25,558 bases of DNA from a virus. The stretch is from IMG/VR virus record IMGVR_UViG_3300044715_000791, positions 1-25,558 of that record. The stretch is one strand, 5' to 3'. Shown here one piece after another: positions 7,972 through 16,044 of this stretch (the stretch's first letter is position 1; each line of letters opens with the position of its first letter). A program made the translations under genes and the position numbers. The notes below the pieces were generated by a model. That model did not search any database. It was not told where the DNA came from and saw only the letters and a list, made by a program, of their open reading frames with translations.

Positions 7972-8551
7972 AAAAGCTTTTATCGGTAATGGGGGACATT
8001 TGAGAGAGGTAATCGCTCATACGAGATATGATGTTACTAGATTTGTTGAAGACGAATACTTCAACGGGGAACATAATACATTACCGTTATCGCAATTCGA
8101 TCCAAAAGAGTATTCTATTATGATTGCAATTGCTGACAGTCAGGTTAGAGCAAGAATTCAAAAATCATTGCCCGAAGACACCAGATATTTTTCATTCATC
8201 GATCCATCGGCAATTCTTTTGGATAGAAATATTGTAATCGGTGAAGGTTCATTTATTGGTGCAAATTGTGTAATAACTACTAATGTTAGTATTGGTAATC
8301 ATTCAATTTTAAATAGAAATGTTAATATCGGACATGATTCGGTAATAGGTGATTTTTTTAGTGCTATGGCGGGGTCCGTAGTGTCAGGGAACGTTTCAAT
8401 TGGCAATAATTGTTATATGGGTAACAATTCATCAATCCGTGAAAAAACAACTATTTGTGATGATGTGGTAATTGGGATGAATGGAAGTGTTGTTAAGAAT
8501 ATCGATAAACCTGGAACTTATGTTGGAGTTCCTGTTAATAAAATTAAATAA
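7964..8551 (+). CDS. NeuD/PglD-like sugar O/N-acyltransferase (hexapeptide-repeat)
   Basis: The protein has 195 residues. It begins with a Rossmann-like nucleotide-sugar-binding half, with the motif IGNGGHLREV at 7-16, as in NeuD and PglD. From about residue 78 it becomes a left-handed beta-helix of hexapeptide repeats (VIGEGSFIGAN, VSIGNHSIL, VSIGNNCYMGN). His124 in NIGHDSVIGD aligns with the catalytic histidine of PglD. Family members transfer acetyl from acetyl-CoA to an amino sugar or sialic acid, which pairs well with an aminotransferase two genes upstream. The exact acceptor is not determinable. The first eight bases overlap the preceding gene, and the stop overlaps the next start as TAATG. 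Confidence 0.88.
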   Translation: MIKKAFIGNGGHLREVIAHTRYDVTRFVEDEYFNGEHNTLPLSQFDPKEYSIMIAIADSQVRARIQKSLPEDTRYFSFIDPSAILLDRNIVIGEGSFIGANCVITTNVSIGNHSILNRNVNIGHDSVIGDFFSAMAGSVVSGNVSIGNNCYMGNNSSIREKTTICDDVVIGMNGSVVKNIDKPGTYVGVPVNKIK

Positions 8552-10287
8552 TGGAAAAATTACTTTCGGTTATAGTTCCGGCATATAATTTTGAAAAATA
8601 CCTTGAAGAGTGTATAGATTCAATTTACAACCAAAAAATTATCTACGGATATGAGGTAATTGTTAGAGATGATTGTTCAAAAGATAATACTAAAGATGTT
8701 TTAGTTAAACTAAAAGAAAAATACACCGATTTAAGAGTATTAAATGGTGATGTTAATTTGGGAGCGTTAGAAAATATAAGAACTTTATTAGATGCTTGTA
8801 CGACAAAATATATCGCATATATTGATGGTGATGATTATTTTGACAATTATACAATTTTGAATGAAGAGGTTGAATTTTTAGAGAATAGCCCAAATTATAG
8901 TATGGTATGTACCGGAACTAGATATTTGTATCCTAACGGGGCAAGAGTACCAGTAGTAACTGAGTTATTTATTAGCTCATTTCTTGACGATGTTACAACG
9001 GATGACTTACTTACAATCAATCACGCTTCATTTGCGAGAGTGTTTAGAAACATACCAAATTTAATAAAAGATTACTTCAAAAATCTACCCTATGTTGATT
9101 GGCCACTTAACTATGAAATTAGTAAACATGGTTTAATTAAATGTATTCATAAGTGTGGTGGAATTTATAGAATATCTAATGATGGTATGTTCTCAAATGT
9201 GTCTGAAGAGGAAAAAAACAAAAAAAATTCAATAGTTATTAATGAACTTAAAAGACAACATCTTAAAAATGATTTCAAAACAATAACTATAGTTGATTGT
9301 TTTATTCATAATGAAAACGTTTTAGGTAAATTGGAGTTATGTATAAATAACTTAAAAAAATATAATCATACAATACTTTTGGTATCTAATACAATTGTGC
9401 CTGAACATATAATAAAAAATGTTGATTATCATCTATATAATTCTAATAATATTCTTTTTGAGGGTGAGTATACTGATTCAGAGCCAGTTGTATTTTGGAA
9501 AAAAGTCAATGGATTAACAATTTACGAAGTTATTAATACAATACAAAAACATGGATTACCTGTTATGGTTAATCTATTTAATTCATTGGACTTATGTAAA
9601 TCACTTGGATTTACTCACTTCCAAAGAATCGAAGTTGATGATTTATATACTGACGAAGGTTATGAACATATGAGAAGTGTTCCTTTGATTTGTTCTGAGA
9701 AAAATAAAAAGGGTGTGTTCTATTTTAATGAAGGTAAAGATGTATCATTTCACTATTTTTATTGCGAGATAGAGTATTTCCAACAGATAATAAATAGAGT
9801 TAGTTGTGAAGAAGATTATAAAAATTATTTATTAACTCACGGATATGGTACTGATTTCATAAATGTTGAAAAATATCTATACGATAACATAAACAGGAAT
9901 GATCCCGGTTTATTAATAAGAAAGGATGGTGAGGAAGAAATGAACTCTGATTTTTACGGAACATTATGGAATACAGAAACTACAGGTAGTAACGTATCGT
10001 CTAAATTTAGAGGATGTTCAAGTAAACTTTATAAGATATTAGGACAAGAGCCTATAATGTTATTATCTTATAATTATAATAATTTTAGGTCCGAGAGAAA
10101 AATAATTGTAAATTACGTGGATAATACTTCTGGAGTGTTTTATCACGGTTTAGATAATTACGGACATTGGTCATTTAATATTTTTGAAAATGAAATTGAA
10201 AAAATATTAGTATACGATAGTCAAACTGACGAATTTTTATATGAAATAATAAACGAAAACATTGTTGATTATATCGTTTTTTTATGA
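8551..10287 (+). CDS. GT2 glycosyltransferase with a large C-terminal extension
   Basis: The protein has 578 residues. Residues 1 to about 235 form a GT-A fold of family GT2: LSVIVPAYNFEKYLEECIDS at the N-terminus, RDDCSKDNT, and the metal-binding motif YIDGDDYF at 90-97. This part would transfer a sugar from a nucleotide donor. The remaining 340 residues hold a second region, about 245-470, with IVDCFIHNE, LFNSLDLCKSLGFTHFQRIE followed by VDDLY, and VSFHYFYCEI. It looks like another alpha/beta domain and may be a second, divergent glycosyltransferase. A final beta-rich part follows, about 475-578. I cannot assign the extension to a named family. The gene is visibly more AT-rich than the packaging genes. 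It overlaps its neighbours by TAATG and ATGA. Confidence 0.8.
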   Translation: MEKLLSVIVPAYNFEKYLEECIDSIYNQKIIYGYEVIVRDDCSKDNTKDVLVKLKEKYTDLRVLNGDVNLGALENIRTLLDACTTKYIAYIDGDDYFDNYTILNEEVEFLENSPNYSMVCTGTRYLYPNGARVPVVTELFISSFLDDVTTDDLLTINHASFARVFRNIPNLIKDYFKNLPYVDWPLNYEISKHGLIKCIHKCGGIYRISNDGMFSNVSEEEKNKKNSIVINELKRQHLKNDFKTITIVDCFIHNENVLGKLELCINNLKKYNHTILLVSNTIVPEHIIKNVDYHLYNSNNILFEGEYTDSEPVVFWKKVNGLTIYEVINTIQKHGLPVMVNLFNSLDLCKSLGFTHFQRIEVDDLYTDEGYEHMRSVPLICSEKNKKGVFYFNEGKDVSFHYFYCEIEYFQQIINRVSCEEDYKNYLLTHGYGTDFINVEKYLYDNINRNDPGLLIRKDGEEEMNSDFYGTLWNTETTGSNVSSKFRGCSSKLYKILGQEPIMLLSYNYNNFRSERKIIVNYVDNTSGVFYHGLDNYGHWSFNIFENEIEKILVYDSQTDEFLYEIINENIVDYIVFL

Positions 10288-11051
10288 TCGGATTAACTAT
10301 AACCACCTGTAAAAGAATTGATTTGTTTGAAAAGACAATATTAACATTTGTAAGTGAATGTGAAGATTGTAATTCAATTGATGTCATAATTCATTACGAT
10401 GATTCATCATCTTTGGATGATAGAAATAAAATGTTTACATTATTGAATACATTATTTACTGACACTTTAATAATATCTAAAAGATTTAATCCAAATTCGT
10501 TTAACACTAATCGAAGACATTTAGAGATAATGAAAAAATGGAAAGAAGACATAAAATTTTTTAATGTGGATTATGTTTTTCATTTAGAAGATGACTGGTT
10601 ATTTGAAAACAAATTTAGTATCCAAGAGGGTGTTGAATTATTAAAGAATAATGATGAAATTGCTATGGTTGGATTTTCATGGAAAAGAAAGATATTCCCG
10701 AAAGAATTATTTGAACCAAGGATTATTGGTAATTTTTGGGAGTGGTATTATTCTGATAAACATTATCTGAATGAACCTTTGTTTAATGATACGGTTGAAG
10801 AAACTTTACACGCAGATAAAGGAATGTGGATTAAATATATTAATTGGCCTTACTTCGGATTTAGACCGGCAATACATGATGTTAATAAATTAAATCAAAT
10901 TGAAAATTTTAACGATAATATGGATTCTTTTGAGTTGGAATTTGCAATAAGGTTTGCAAAAAAATTCAAATCGTTTTTACATTTGGAAAAAATTTGTTAT
11001 CATATTGGTGATGAAAATTCATCATATAATTTAAATAATTCTTTAAGATAA
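10284..11051 (+). CDS. GT2-like glycosyltransferase
   Basis: The protein has 255 residues. It starts MIGLTITTCKRIDLFEKTI, the usual first strand and helix of GT-A enzymes, followed by HYDDSSSLDDR and the metal-binding stretch HLEDDWLF at 100-107. Residues NTNRRHLEIM (74-83) sit where the nucleotide-contacting helix is expected. No membrane segment or signal is visible, so it should act in the cytoplasm on a nucleotide-sugar donor. Donor and acceptor are unknown. Its start overlaps the previous stop (ATGA) and its stop overlaps the next start (TAATG), so it is part of the translationally coupled chain. Confidence 0.75.
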   Translation: MIGLTITTCKRIDLFEKTILTFVSECEDCNSIDVIIHYDDSSSLDDRNKMFTLLNTLFTDTLIISKRFNPNSFNTNRRHLEIMKKWKEDIKFFNVDYVFHLEDDWLFENKFSIQEGVELLKNNDEIAMVGFSWKRKIFPKELFEPRIIGNFWEWYYSDKHYLNEPLFNDTVEETLHADKGMWIKYINWPYFGFRPAIHDVNKLNQIENFNDNMDSFELEFAIRFAKKFKSFLHLEKICYHIGDENSSYNLNNSLR

Positions 11052-11623
11052 TGGATTATAATTTTTTATGGGTACCTAAGACCACTTATCATAGGTCAGC
11101 ACAAAGTCAGTTTGTTGTTGATGTTTTTCCTAAAATATTAAAAAATTTTGAATTGATAATTGAAATTGGAACATTTACAGGAGCGTTCACTTTATGGTTG
11201 TCTGAAAATAACTCTGATAGTTGTAAAATAATCTCTTACGATATTAATCCTGATTATTGTGAAGTTAATAATCTTAAAGATACCGAATTAAGAATTGGAG
11301 ATTGTTTTGATATTGATGTTATGAAAGATATTCGTGATCTAATTAACAATTCGGGTAGAACTCTTTTTTTATGTGACGGAGGGGATAAGGAACTTGAGTT
11401 TAGATTATATTCAAAGTACTTGAAAAAGGATGATGTTATAATGCTCCACGATTATTCACATAGTGATGAAGAGTATAATATTATTAAACAAAAAATAAAC
11501 TGGCCAACAAATTCAGAATCACACTATAAGAATATTGAAAGATACTTACCTGAACTTAATTTAAGTACATATATGTATGATGATTTTAAACAAGTTTTAT
11601 GGGGTTCGTTTATAAAAAATTGA
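11051..11623 (+). CDS. Class I SAM-dependent methyltransferase (CmcI / Methyltransf_24-like)
   Basis: The protein has 190 residues. Motif I is LIIEIGTFTGAFTLWL (35-50), an acidic loop follows strand 2 (YDINPDYC, 63-70), and LFLCDGGDKELE with VIMLHDYS further on resembles cephalosporin-hydroxylase (CmcI) and macrocin-type O-methyltransferases, where the Asp residues bind a metal. Such enzymes methylate hydroxyl groups of sugars and other small molecules. In this context a sugar O-methyltransferase is the best guess. The gene is very AT-rich. It begins at the TAATG overlap with the previous gene. Confidence 0.72.
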   Translation: MDYNFLWVPKTTYHRSAQSQFVVDVFPKILKNFELIIEIGTFTGAFTLWLSENNSDSCKIISYDINPDYCEVNNLKDTELRIGDCFDIDVMKDIRDLINNSGRTLFLCDGGDKELEFRLYSKYLKKDDVIMLHDYSHSDEEYNIIKQKINWPTNSESHYKNIERYLPELNLSTYMYDDFKQVLWGSFIKN

Positions 11624-11624
11624 T

Positions 11625-12344
11625 ATGAATTATAAGATTAAATTAGTTCATTTACAGACAACACAGAATGAACATAGAGAAAAACTATCACGAAAATCTA
11701 TACAACAAGTAATACCTTATGGCATTGAATATGTTTTGCATCAGAACGAGCTGTATACCTCCTTACCTCCAGTTCATACAAGTGTTAGACCACATAATGT
11801 TAGGATCGGTAAGTATGAAGATGTTAATGACCCTGAATATGGGAACGCATTAACTCCAGCTCACTACGGATGCTTTGAGGCTTTTAAAATTGGTATCCTA
11901 TCAGAATTTGATAATGATTTAGATTTCTTAATTGTCTGTGAGGGTGATTGTATAATAGAAGTACCCATTGAAGAATTTATAGATAAAGTTAATTGTGTAT
12001 GTGGTATTGTTAATCAGGAAGATGTTTCTTATTTTTCATTTGGGGATACCAAAACTTTAGATTATGGGTGGCATCAATCAGATGTTGTTAGAGAAATACC
12101 AAATCAGGATTTATTGTTTATTACTAATAAAATAATTGGTTTACAATGTGTTATGTTTTCAAAAAAATCACGTAAAATAATTATGGATCAATTAAGAACA
12201 CATAGATGGGATTGTGCTGACACATTTTTTAATATGATATGTGGTGAACAAAGATTAACTATGGGTATTTTGAAAAAGAGAATAACAACACAAGTGGACG
12301 GAGAATCATTCATTGATAAAGAGTATAAAGTTTTTACAAAATAA
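11625..12344 (+). CDS. Putative GT-A-like glycosyltransferase (possibly GT25-like)
   Basis: The protein has 239 residues. It reads like a GT-A enzyme: an N-terminal IKLVHLQTTQNEHREKLS, a central ALTPAHYGCFEAFKIG resembling the loop of GT25 enzymes where the acceptor helix precedes the active site, and LIVCEGDCII at 102-111, which could be the metal-binding acidic motif. Later VMFSKKSRKII and WDCADTFFN resemble the C-terminal part of LPS and collagen galactosyltransferases. Family assignment is uncertain because the acidic motif is EGD rather than a canonical ED or DxD. It starts one base after the preceding stop and ends one base before the next gene. Confidence 0.55.
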   Translation: MNYKIKLVHLQTTQNEHREKLSRKSIQQVIPYGIEYVLHQNELYTSLPPVHTSVRPHNVRIGKYEDVNDPEYGNALTPAHYGCFEAFKIGILSEFDNDLDFLIVCEGDCIIEVPIEEFIDKVNCVCGIVNQEDVSYFSFGDTKTLDYGWHQSDVVREIPNQDLLFITNKIIGLQCVMFSKKSRKIIMDQLRTHRWDCADTFFNMICGEQRLTMGILKKRITTQVDGESFIDKEYKVFTK

Positions 12345-12345
12345 T

Positions 12346-12891
12346 ATGGCACACGAACAACAAAAGAATTTTTTTAAGAGGGTTAAAGATAAATACCCAA
12401 GATATTTCACGGATGTAAAAGTTTTAGATATTGGTTCTTTGGATATAAATGGTTCAATAAGAGATTTATTTAATTACCCATTTTATTACGTTGGATTAGA
12501 TCTGGCACCTGGGAAAAATGTTGATGTGATTTGTCCTGGACATTTATATGATTCTGGATTTCAGTTTGATGTTGTTTCATCGGGTGAATGTTTTGAACAT
12601 GATATGTATTACGCAAGAACTATACAGAATATGGTTAGACTCCTTAAGTCTGGTGGTTTAATGGTTTTTACTTGTGCGTCAACAGGGAGACATGAGCATG
12701 GTACATTAAGAACTACTCCTGATAACGCACCTTTCTTGGGTGATATTAGTGAAAAGTGGGCAAATTACTATAAGAATTTAACTGAAGATGATATTAGGTC
12801 AGTTATTGATGTTAATGATATTTTCAATGACTTTGGATTTGAATATGAACCAGTAACTTGTGATTTATATTTTTGGGGGATTAAAAAATGA
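12346..12891 (+). CDS. Class I SAM-dependent methyltransferase (Methyltransf_11-like)
   Basis: The protein has 181 residues. I chose ATG 12346 over the upstream TTG at 12313, because the TTG lies inside the previous gene and the ATG follows its stop by one base, as elsewhere in this chain. Motif I is VLDIGSLDINGS (26-37), motif II is YVGLDLAPG (48-56), and FDVVSSGECFEHD (74-86) with LLKSGGLMVFT are the post-I strands typical of Methyltransf_11. The substrate is unknown; a sugar or a lipid-linked glycan is likely from the neighbours. Its stop overlaps the next start as ATGA. Confidence 0.78.
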   Translation: MAHEQQKNFFKRVKDKYPRYFTDVKVLDIGSLDINGSIRDLFNYPFYYVGLDLAPGKNVDVICPGHLYDSGFQFDVVSSGECFEHDMYYARTIQNMVRLLKSGGLMVFTCASTGRHEHGTLRTTPDNAPFLGDISEKWANYYKNLTEDDIRSVIDVNDIFNDFGFEYEPVTCDLYFWGIKK

Positions 12892-13583
12892 TTGATATAG
12901 ATGTTATTTGTCTTACAAATACTATTTCCGATGACTTATATTGGATGACTCGTCGAACATTAATGACCATACATGATTCTGAAAAAGATTATAAATTTCA
13001 TATTCATTTAATAGAAACAAATTCTGAAAGTGGTTACGATTATTTAGATATTGTTGAAAATTATGTAAAACCAAATGAAAAATTTAATTACAATAGATTT
13101 TTAAATCATTCCTATCCGTATGTTAAACACGATTGGGTTATTATAACTAATAATGATGTGAGATATGAACGAGGTTGGTTTTCAAAAATAATTGATGTAT
13201 ATACTAAAAGACCTGATGTTGAATCTTTTTCACCTAAATGTCCGATACTTTATTCAAAATATTTTTTTGATGATTTTTTAGGAGGTGATTTAGATTTTCA
13301 TGAGAGTGTTGGAACTAGCGTACATCTAATGGGTTGGTCGTTAATTATGAAAAAAAGAGTATTTGATATTGTTTATCCTTGGGATGAAAACTTTGACATG
13401 TACTACCAAGATAATGATTATGCTGAAATTTTATTAAAAAATAACATTAAACACGGTTTGGTTAGGGACTCAATAGCGACTCATTTAGAATCACAAACTA
13501 TAAAATATAAATTTAATTCAAATACAATTGATAATCTTAGAGTAAAAAATTATTTTTACAATAAATGGGGAAAAGAAATTTAA
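12888..13583 (+). CDS. GT2-family glycosyltransferase
   Basis: The protein has 231 residues. It carries an N-terminal IDVICLTNTISDDLYW, the region EKFNYNRFLNHSY (64-76) expected near the nucleotide, the metal motif ITNNDVRYE (86-94, an N-N-D variant of DxD), and PWDENFDMYYQDNDYAE, which matches the catalytic-base region of rhamnosyl- and galactofuranosyl-type GT2 enzymes (the usual form is F-D-E-x-F-F-x-Y-x-E-D). A late His-Leu-Glu (THLES) fits the C-terminal metal-binding His. It is probably cytoplasmic. It lies between a methyltransferase (ATGA overlap) and the GT4-heptosyltransferase fusion (1-nt gap). Confidence 0.78.
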   Translation: MIDIDVICLTNTISDDLYWMTRRTLMTIHDSEKDYKFHIHLIETNSESGYDYLDIVENYVKPNEKFNYNRFLNHSYPYVKHDWVIITNNDVRYERGWFSKIIDVYTKRPDVESFSPKCPILYSKYFFDDFLGGDLDFHESVGTSVHLMGWSLIMKKRVFDIVYPWDENFDMYYQDNDYAEILLKNNIKHGLVRDSIATHLESQTIKYKFNSNTIDNLRVKNYFYNKWGKEI

Positions 13584-13584
13584 T

Positions 13585-15720
13585 ATGAAAATTACACAAG
13601 TAACACCAGGAATTATTACGATACCTCCAAACGGTTGGGGGGCAGTTGAAAAAGTTATATGGGAATATTATAACAACATTAAAGAATTAGGACACGAATG
13701 CGATATAAGATATCTTAATGATACTAAGGGTAGTAATAGTGATATTGTTCACATTCATATGGCTAATTTGGCAATTGAAGCTGCTAATCAAGGGATACCC
13801 TATATTTTTTCATTACATGACCACCACGTTGTTTATTATGGTAAGAAGTCATCTAACTACCAACAAAATTTAGAAGCGATTAAAAGATCAGTAATATCTT
13901 TTACACATGCTGAGATTTTGGTAGACTATTTTGATGAAACAGATAAGTTGTTCTATCTATCCCATGGTGTTAATACCGGGTTCTTTAAAAATAATAATCC
14001 AAAAAGAACTGAACATAAACTATTGTGCTTGGCAAATAATGGTATCGGAGGTGATTCAACGTATGATAGAAAAGGATTTAGGTATGCTATCGAAGCGGCA
14101 ATAAAATTGGATTTACCAATTACGGTTGCTGGTCCGGAAAACAATAGAATATTCTTTGAACACCACAATGACTTATTAAATTATGATAAGCTAACTTTAA
14201 TGTTTTCAAATCCAAACGAAGAACAGATATTAGAACTTTATAAAAGTCATTCTATATTCTTACACCCGTCTATATTGGAGGCAGGACATCCAAACCTTAC
14301 ATTACTTGAAGCGGTATCTTGTAATATGCCAGTTGTTGGTACTTACTCGGGTTCACAAAAAATTGAAGGAATGGTTGTGGTTGAAAGGGATGTAAATCAA
14401 ATTGTTAATGGAGTTAAACAAGTAATTGATAATTATGATTTATATCTAAATAACACTGAATTAGATAGACAAAAATACGATTGGAGTGTTATTACAAAGA
14501 GAATGGTTAGAATTTATGGAGACCTTATGGATAGTAAGAAAAATTTAAATAGTCTTGAAACCAAACAAAAATTTGATAGAGTGTTTGAAAATACAGAAAT
14601 TAAACCAGTGGAAATGGTTGAAAAAATTGAGATAATTAACCACTATATAAACGGAGCGTTAGTTGAAATTAAAGGAAATACCGATAAAAAATATTTGGTT
14701 GAGTTTTGGAACCAAAATGGTGAATGTGAATATCGTGAGGAGATTGGTTGTAATATGTGGGTTAAACTAAACAAGAAATATTTTGATGAGTATACTTTAA
14801 AAGTTTATTCTGACGGTCACTTGATTAGTGAAAAGAAATATAATGCTGAGAATAAAAGAGTTTATATTGCCTTAGATTCGAAATCTTTGGGAGACACTTT
14901 TGCTTGGGTCCCATACGCTGAGGAATTTAGAAAGAAACATAACTGTAAGGTTGTTTGTTCAACATTCTTTAATGATTTATTTGTTAAACAATATCCTGAA
15001 ATACATTTTGTTCACCCTGGTAGTATTGTTGATAACCTATATGCGATGTATGAGATAGGTTGGTTTTATGACGGTGATAATGTTAAAATGGATAGACATC
15101 CAAGTGATTTTAAATTAGGTCCGTTACAAAAAACTGCCACAGATATTTTAGGGTTGGAATATAAAGAAGTTAAACCTTTAATTAAAAATCCTAACAAGTT
15201 AAAGAAAAAAAGAGTTGGATTAGGCATTCATTCAACTGCTCAGTCTAAGTATTGGAATAATCCAAAAGGCTGGCAAGATGTTACTGATTATTTGATTTCA
15301 CTTGGATATGAGGTGATTATCTACTCAAAAGAAGAAGATGGGTATATGGGTAATTTTTATCCAAAAGGTGCTAAACAAAACCCTCCTGACTCAATCTATA
15401 AACTTATTGAAGAACTGTCAACATGTGAATTCTTTATAGGTATATCAAGTGGTATTTCATGGGTGACCTGGGCGTTAGACATACCGACAGTATTGATTTC
15501 TGGATTTACTGAAGAGTTTAATGAACCTTATGAGAATGTGTATAAGGTTAGTGCTCCTGAAAATACTTGTAGAGGATGTGCAAATAAGTTTAGATTAGAC
15601 CCAGGTGATTGGAACTGGTGTCCTGTAAATAAGGGAAATGAAAAGATGTTTGAATGTTCTAAAAAGATAACATCTGAAATGGTGATAAATGTAATTAAAA
15701 GAGAGGGATTAGCAAAATGA
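13585..15720 (+). CDS. Fusion: GT4 glycosyltransferase and TibC/Aah-like protein O-glycosyltransferase
   Basis: The protein has 711 residues. Residues 1-320 form a GT4 domain: ITIPPNGWGAVEKVIWEY, FSLHDHH, FLHPSILEAGHPNLTLLEAV as the E-x7-E donor motif. Residues about 340-425 are a small beta linker. Residues 425-711 strongly resemble bacterial autotransporter heptosyltransferases (TibC/Aah, GT9-like fold): SLGDTFAWVPYAEEFRKKH, GIHSTAQSKYWNNPKGWQ, GISSGISWVTWALDIPTV and LISGFTEEFNEP. Four cysteines at about 662, 665, 679 and 691 match the iron-binding finger known in TibC. Family members transfer a heptose from an ADP-activated donor directly onto serines of repetitive adhesins. The donor here may differ. 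A natural acceptor in this window is the Ser-rich collagen-like fibre, but that is inference. It overlaps the next gene as ATGA. Confidence 0.85.
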   Translation: MKITQVTPGIITIPPNGWGAVEKVIWEYYNNIKELGHECDIRYLNDTKGSNSDIVHIHMANLAIEAANQGIPYIFSLHDHHVVYYGKKSSNYQQNLEAIKRSVISFTHAEILVDYFDETDKLFYLSHGVNTGFFKNNNPKRTEHKLLCLANNGIGGDSTYDRKGFRYAIEAAIKLDLPITVAGPENNRIFFEHHNDLLNYDKLTLMFSNPNEEQILELYKSHSIFLHPSILEAGHPNLTLLEAVSCNMPVVGTYSGSQKIEGMVVVERDVNQIVNGVKQVIDNYDLYLNNTELDRQKYDWSVITKRMVRIYGDLMDSKKNLNSLETKQKFDRVFENTEIKPVEMVEKIEIINHYINGALVEIKGNTDKKYLVEFWNQNGECEYREEIGCNMWVKLNKKYFDEYTLKVYSDGHLISEKKYNAENKRVYIALDSKSLGDTFAWVPYAEEFRKKHNCKVVCSTFFNDLFVKQYPEIHFVHPGSIVDNLYAMYEIGWFYDGDNVKMDRHPSDFKLGPLQKTATDILGLEYKEVKPLIKNPNKLKKKRVGLGIHSTAQSKYWNNPKGWQDVTDYLISLGYEVIIYSKEEDGYMGNFYPKGAKQNPPDSIYKLIEELSTCEFFIGISSGISWVTWALDIPTVLISGFTEEFNEPYENVYKVSAPENTCRGCANKFRLDPGDWNWCPVNKGNEKMFECSKKITSEMVINVIKREGLAK

Positions 15721-15986
15721 AAAGCGTAAATTTACCAGAGGAAATCCTGTTAGAAATTCAGGATTTATTAGCTAGAATTAACTATTCTAAAATGGATTTA
15801 GGTGAAGCCCACCTAGCAGTTTCTAATTTTGAAAAAGAATTGGAAAATTTAAAATCGGAGAGAGAAAAAAAGATAGCTGTCTGTGTAGATCTAGAAGAGG
15901 AGAAGACCAGGCTAGTGATGAGAATAGTCGAGACCTACGGGGAAGGAGATCTTGATCTTAACAGTGGCAAGTATTTCGTAAAGTAA
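15717..15986 (+). CDS. Small coiled-coil phage protein
   Basis: The protein has 89 residues, mostly one long charged helix. Heptad-like hydrophobics run through the middle (ISYS-type N-terminal helix, then EKELENLKSEREKK), and it ends with YGEGDLDLNSGKYFVK. Short proteins ending in a Y-G-x-G-x-L-x-L-x-x-G motif are common in T4-like phage genomes near structural genes, but I know no defined function. The start overlaps the stop of the glycosyltransferase upstream, so it is transcribed with the glycosylation chain. Base composition rises toward that of the structural genes in its second half, which may place the boundary of the cassette near here. Confidence 0.72.
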   Translation: MKSVNLPEEILLEIQDLLARINYSKMDLGEAHLAVSNFEKELENLKSEREKKIAVCVDLEEEKTRLVMRIVETYGEGDLDLNSGKYFVK

Positions 15987-16004
15987 ATTGGCAACTCCGG
16001 AGGG

Positions 16005-16019
16005 TGATATATAGAGAAA
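16005..16019 (+). promoter_or_regulatory. Putative phage late promoter, copy 1
   Basis: TGATATATAGAGAAA lies 25 bases before the ATG of the neck-like gene. The same motif, with one mismatch, lies 24 bases before the sheath ATG at 21218. The core resembles a T4-type late -10 element (consensus TATAAATA). Two occurrences at the same spacing before two structural genes support function. The surrounding 58-bp gap has no other gene. Confidence 0.5.
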
Positions 16020-16044
16020 TCACTATCAAATAAGACCAGAGCCA

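Noticed and set aside
12313-12345. TTG 12313 as start of the methyltransferase
   Set aside because: It would overlap the preceding gene by 32 bases and adds an atypical leader; ATG 12346 follows the stop by one base, as at other junctions.
15995-16002. CTCCGGAG palindrome as a terminator or operator
   Set aside because: It is only eight bases, has no loop and no following U-run, so I cannot support a function.
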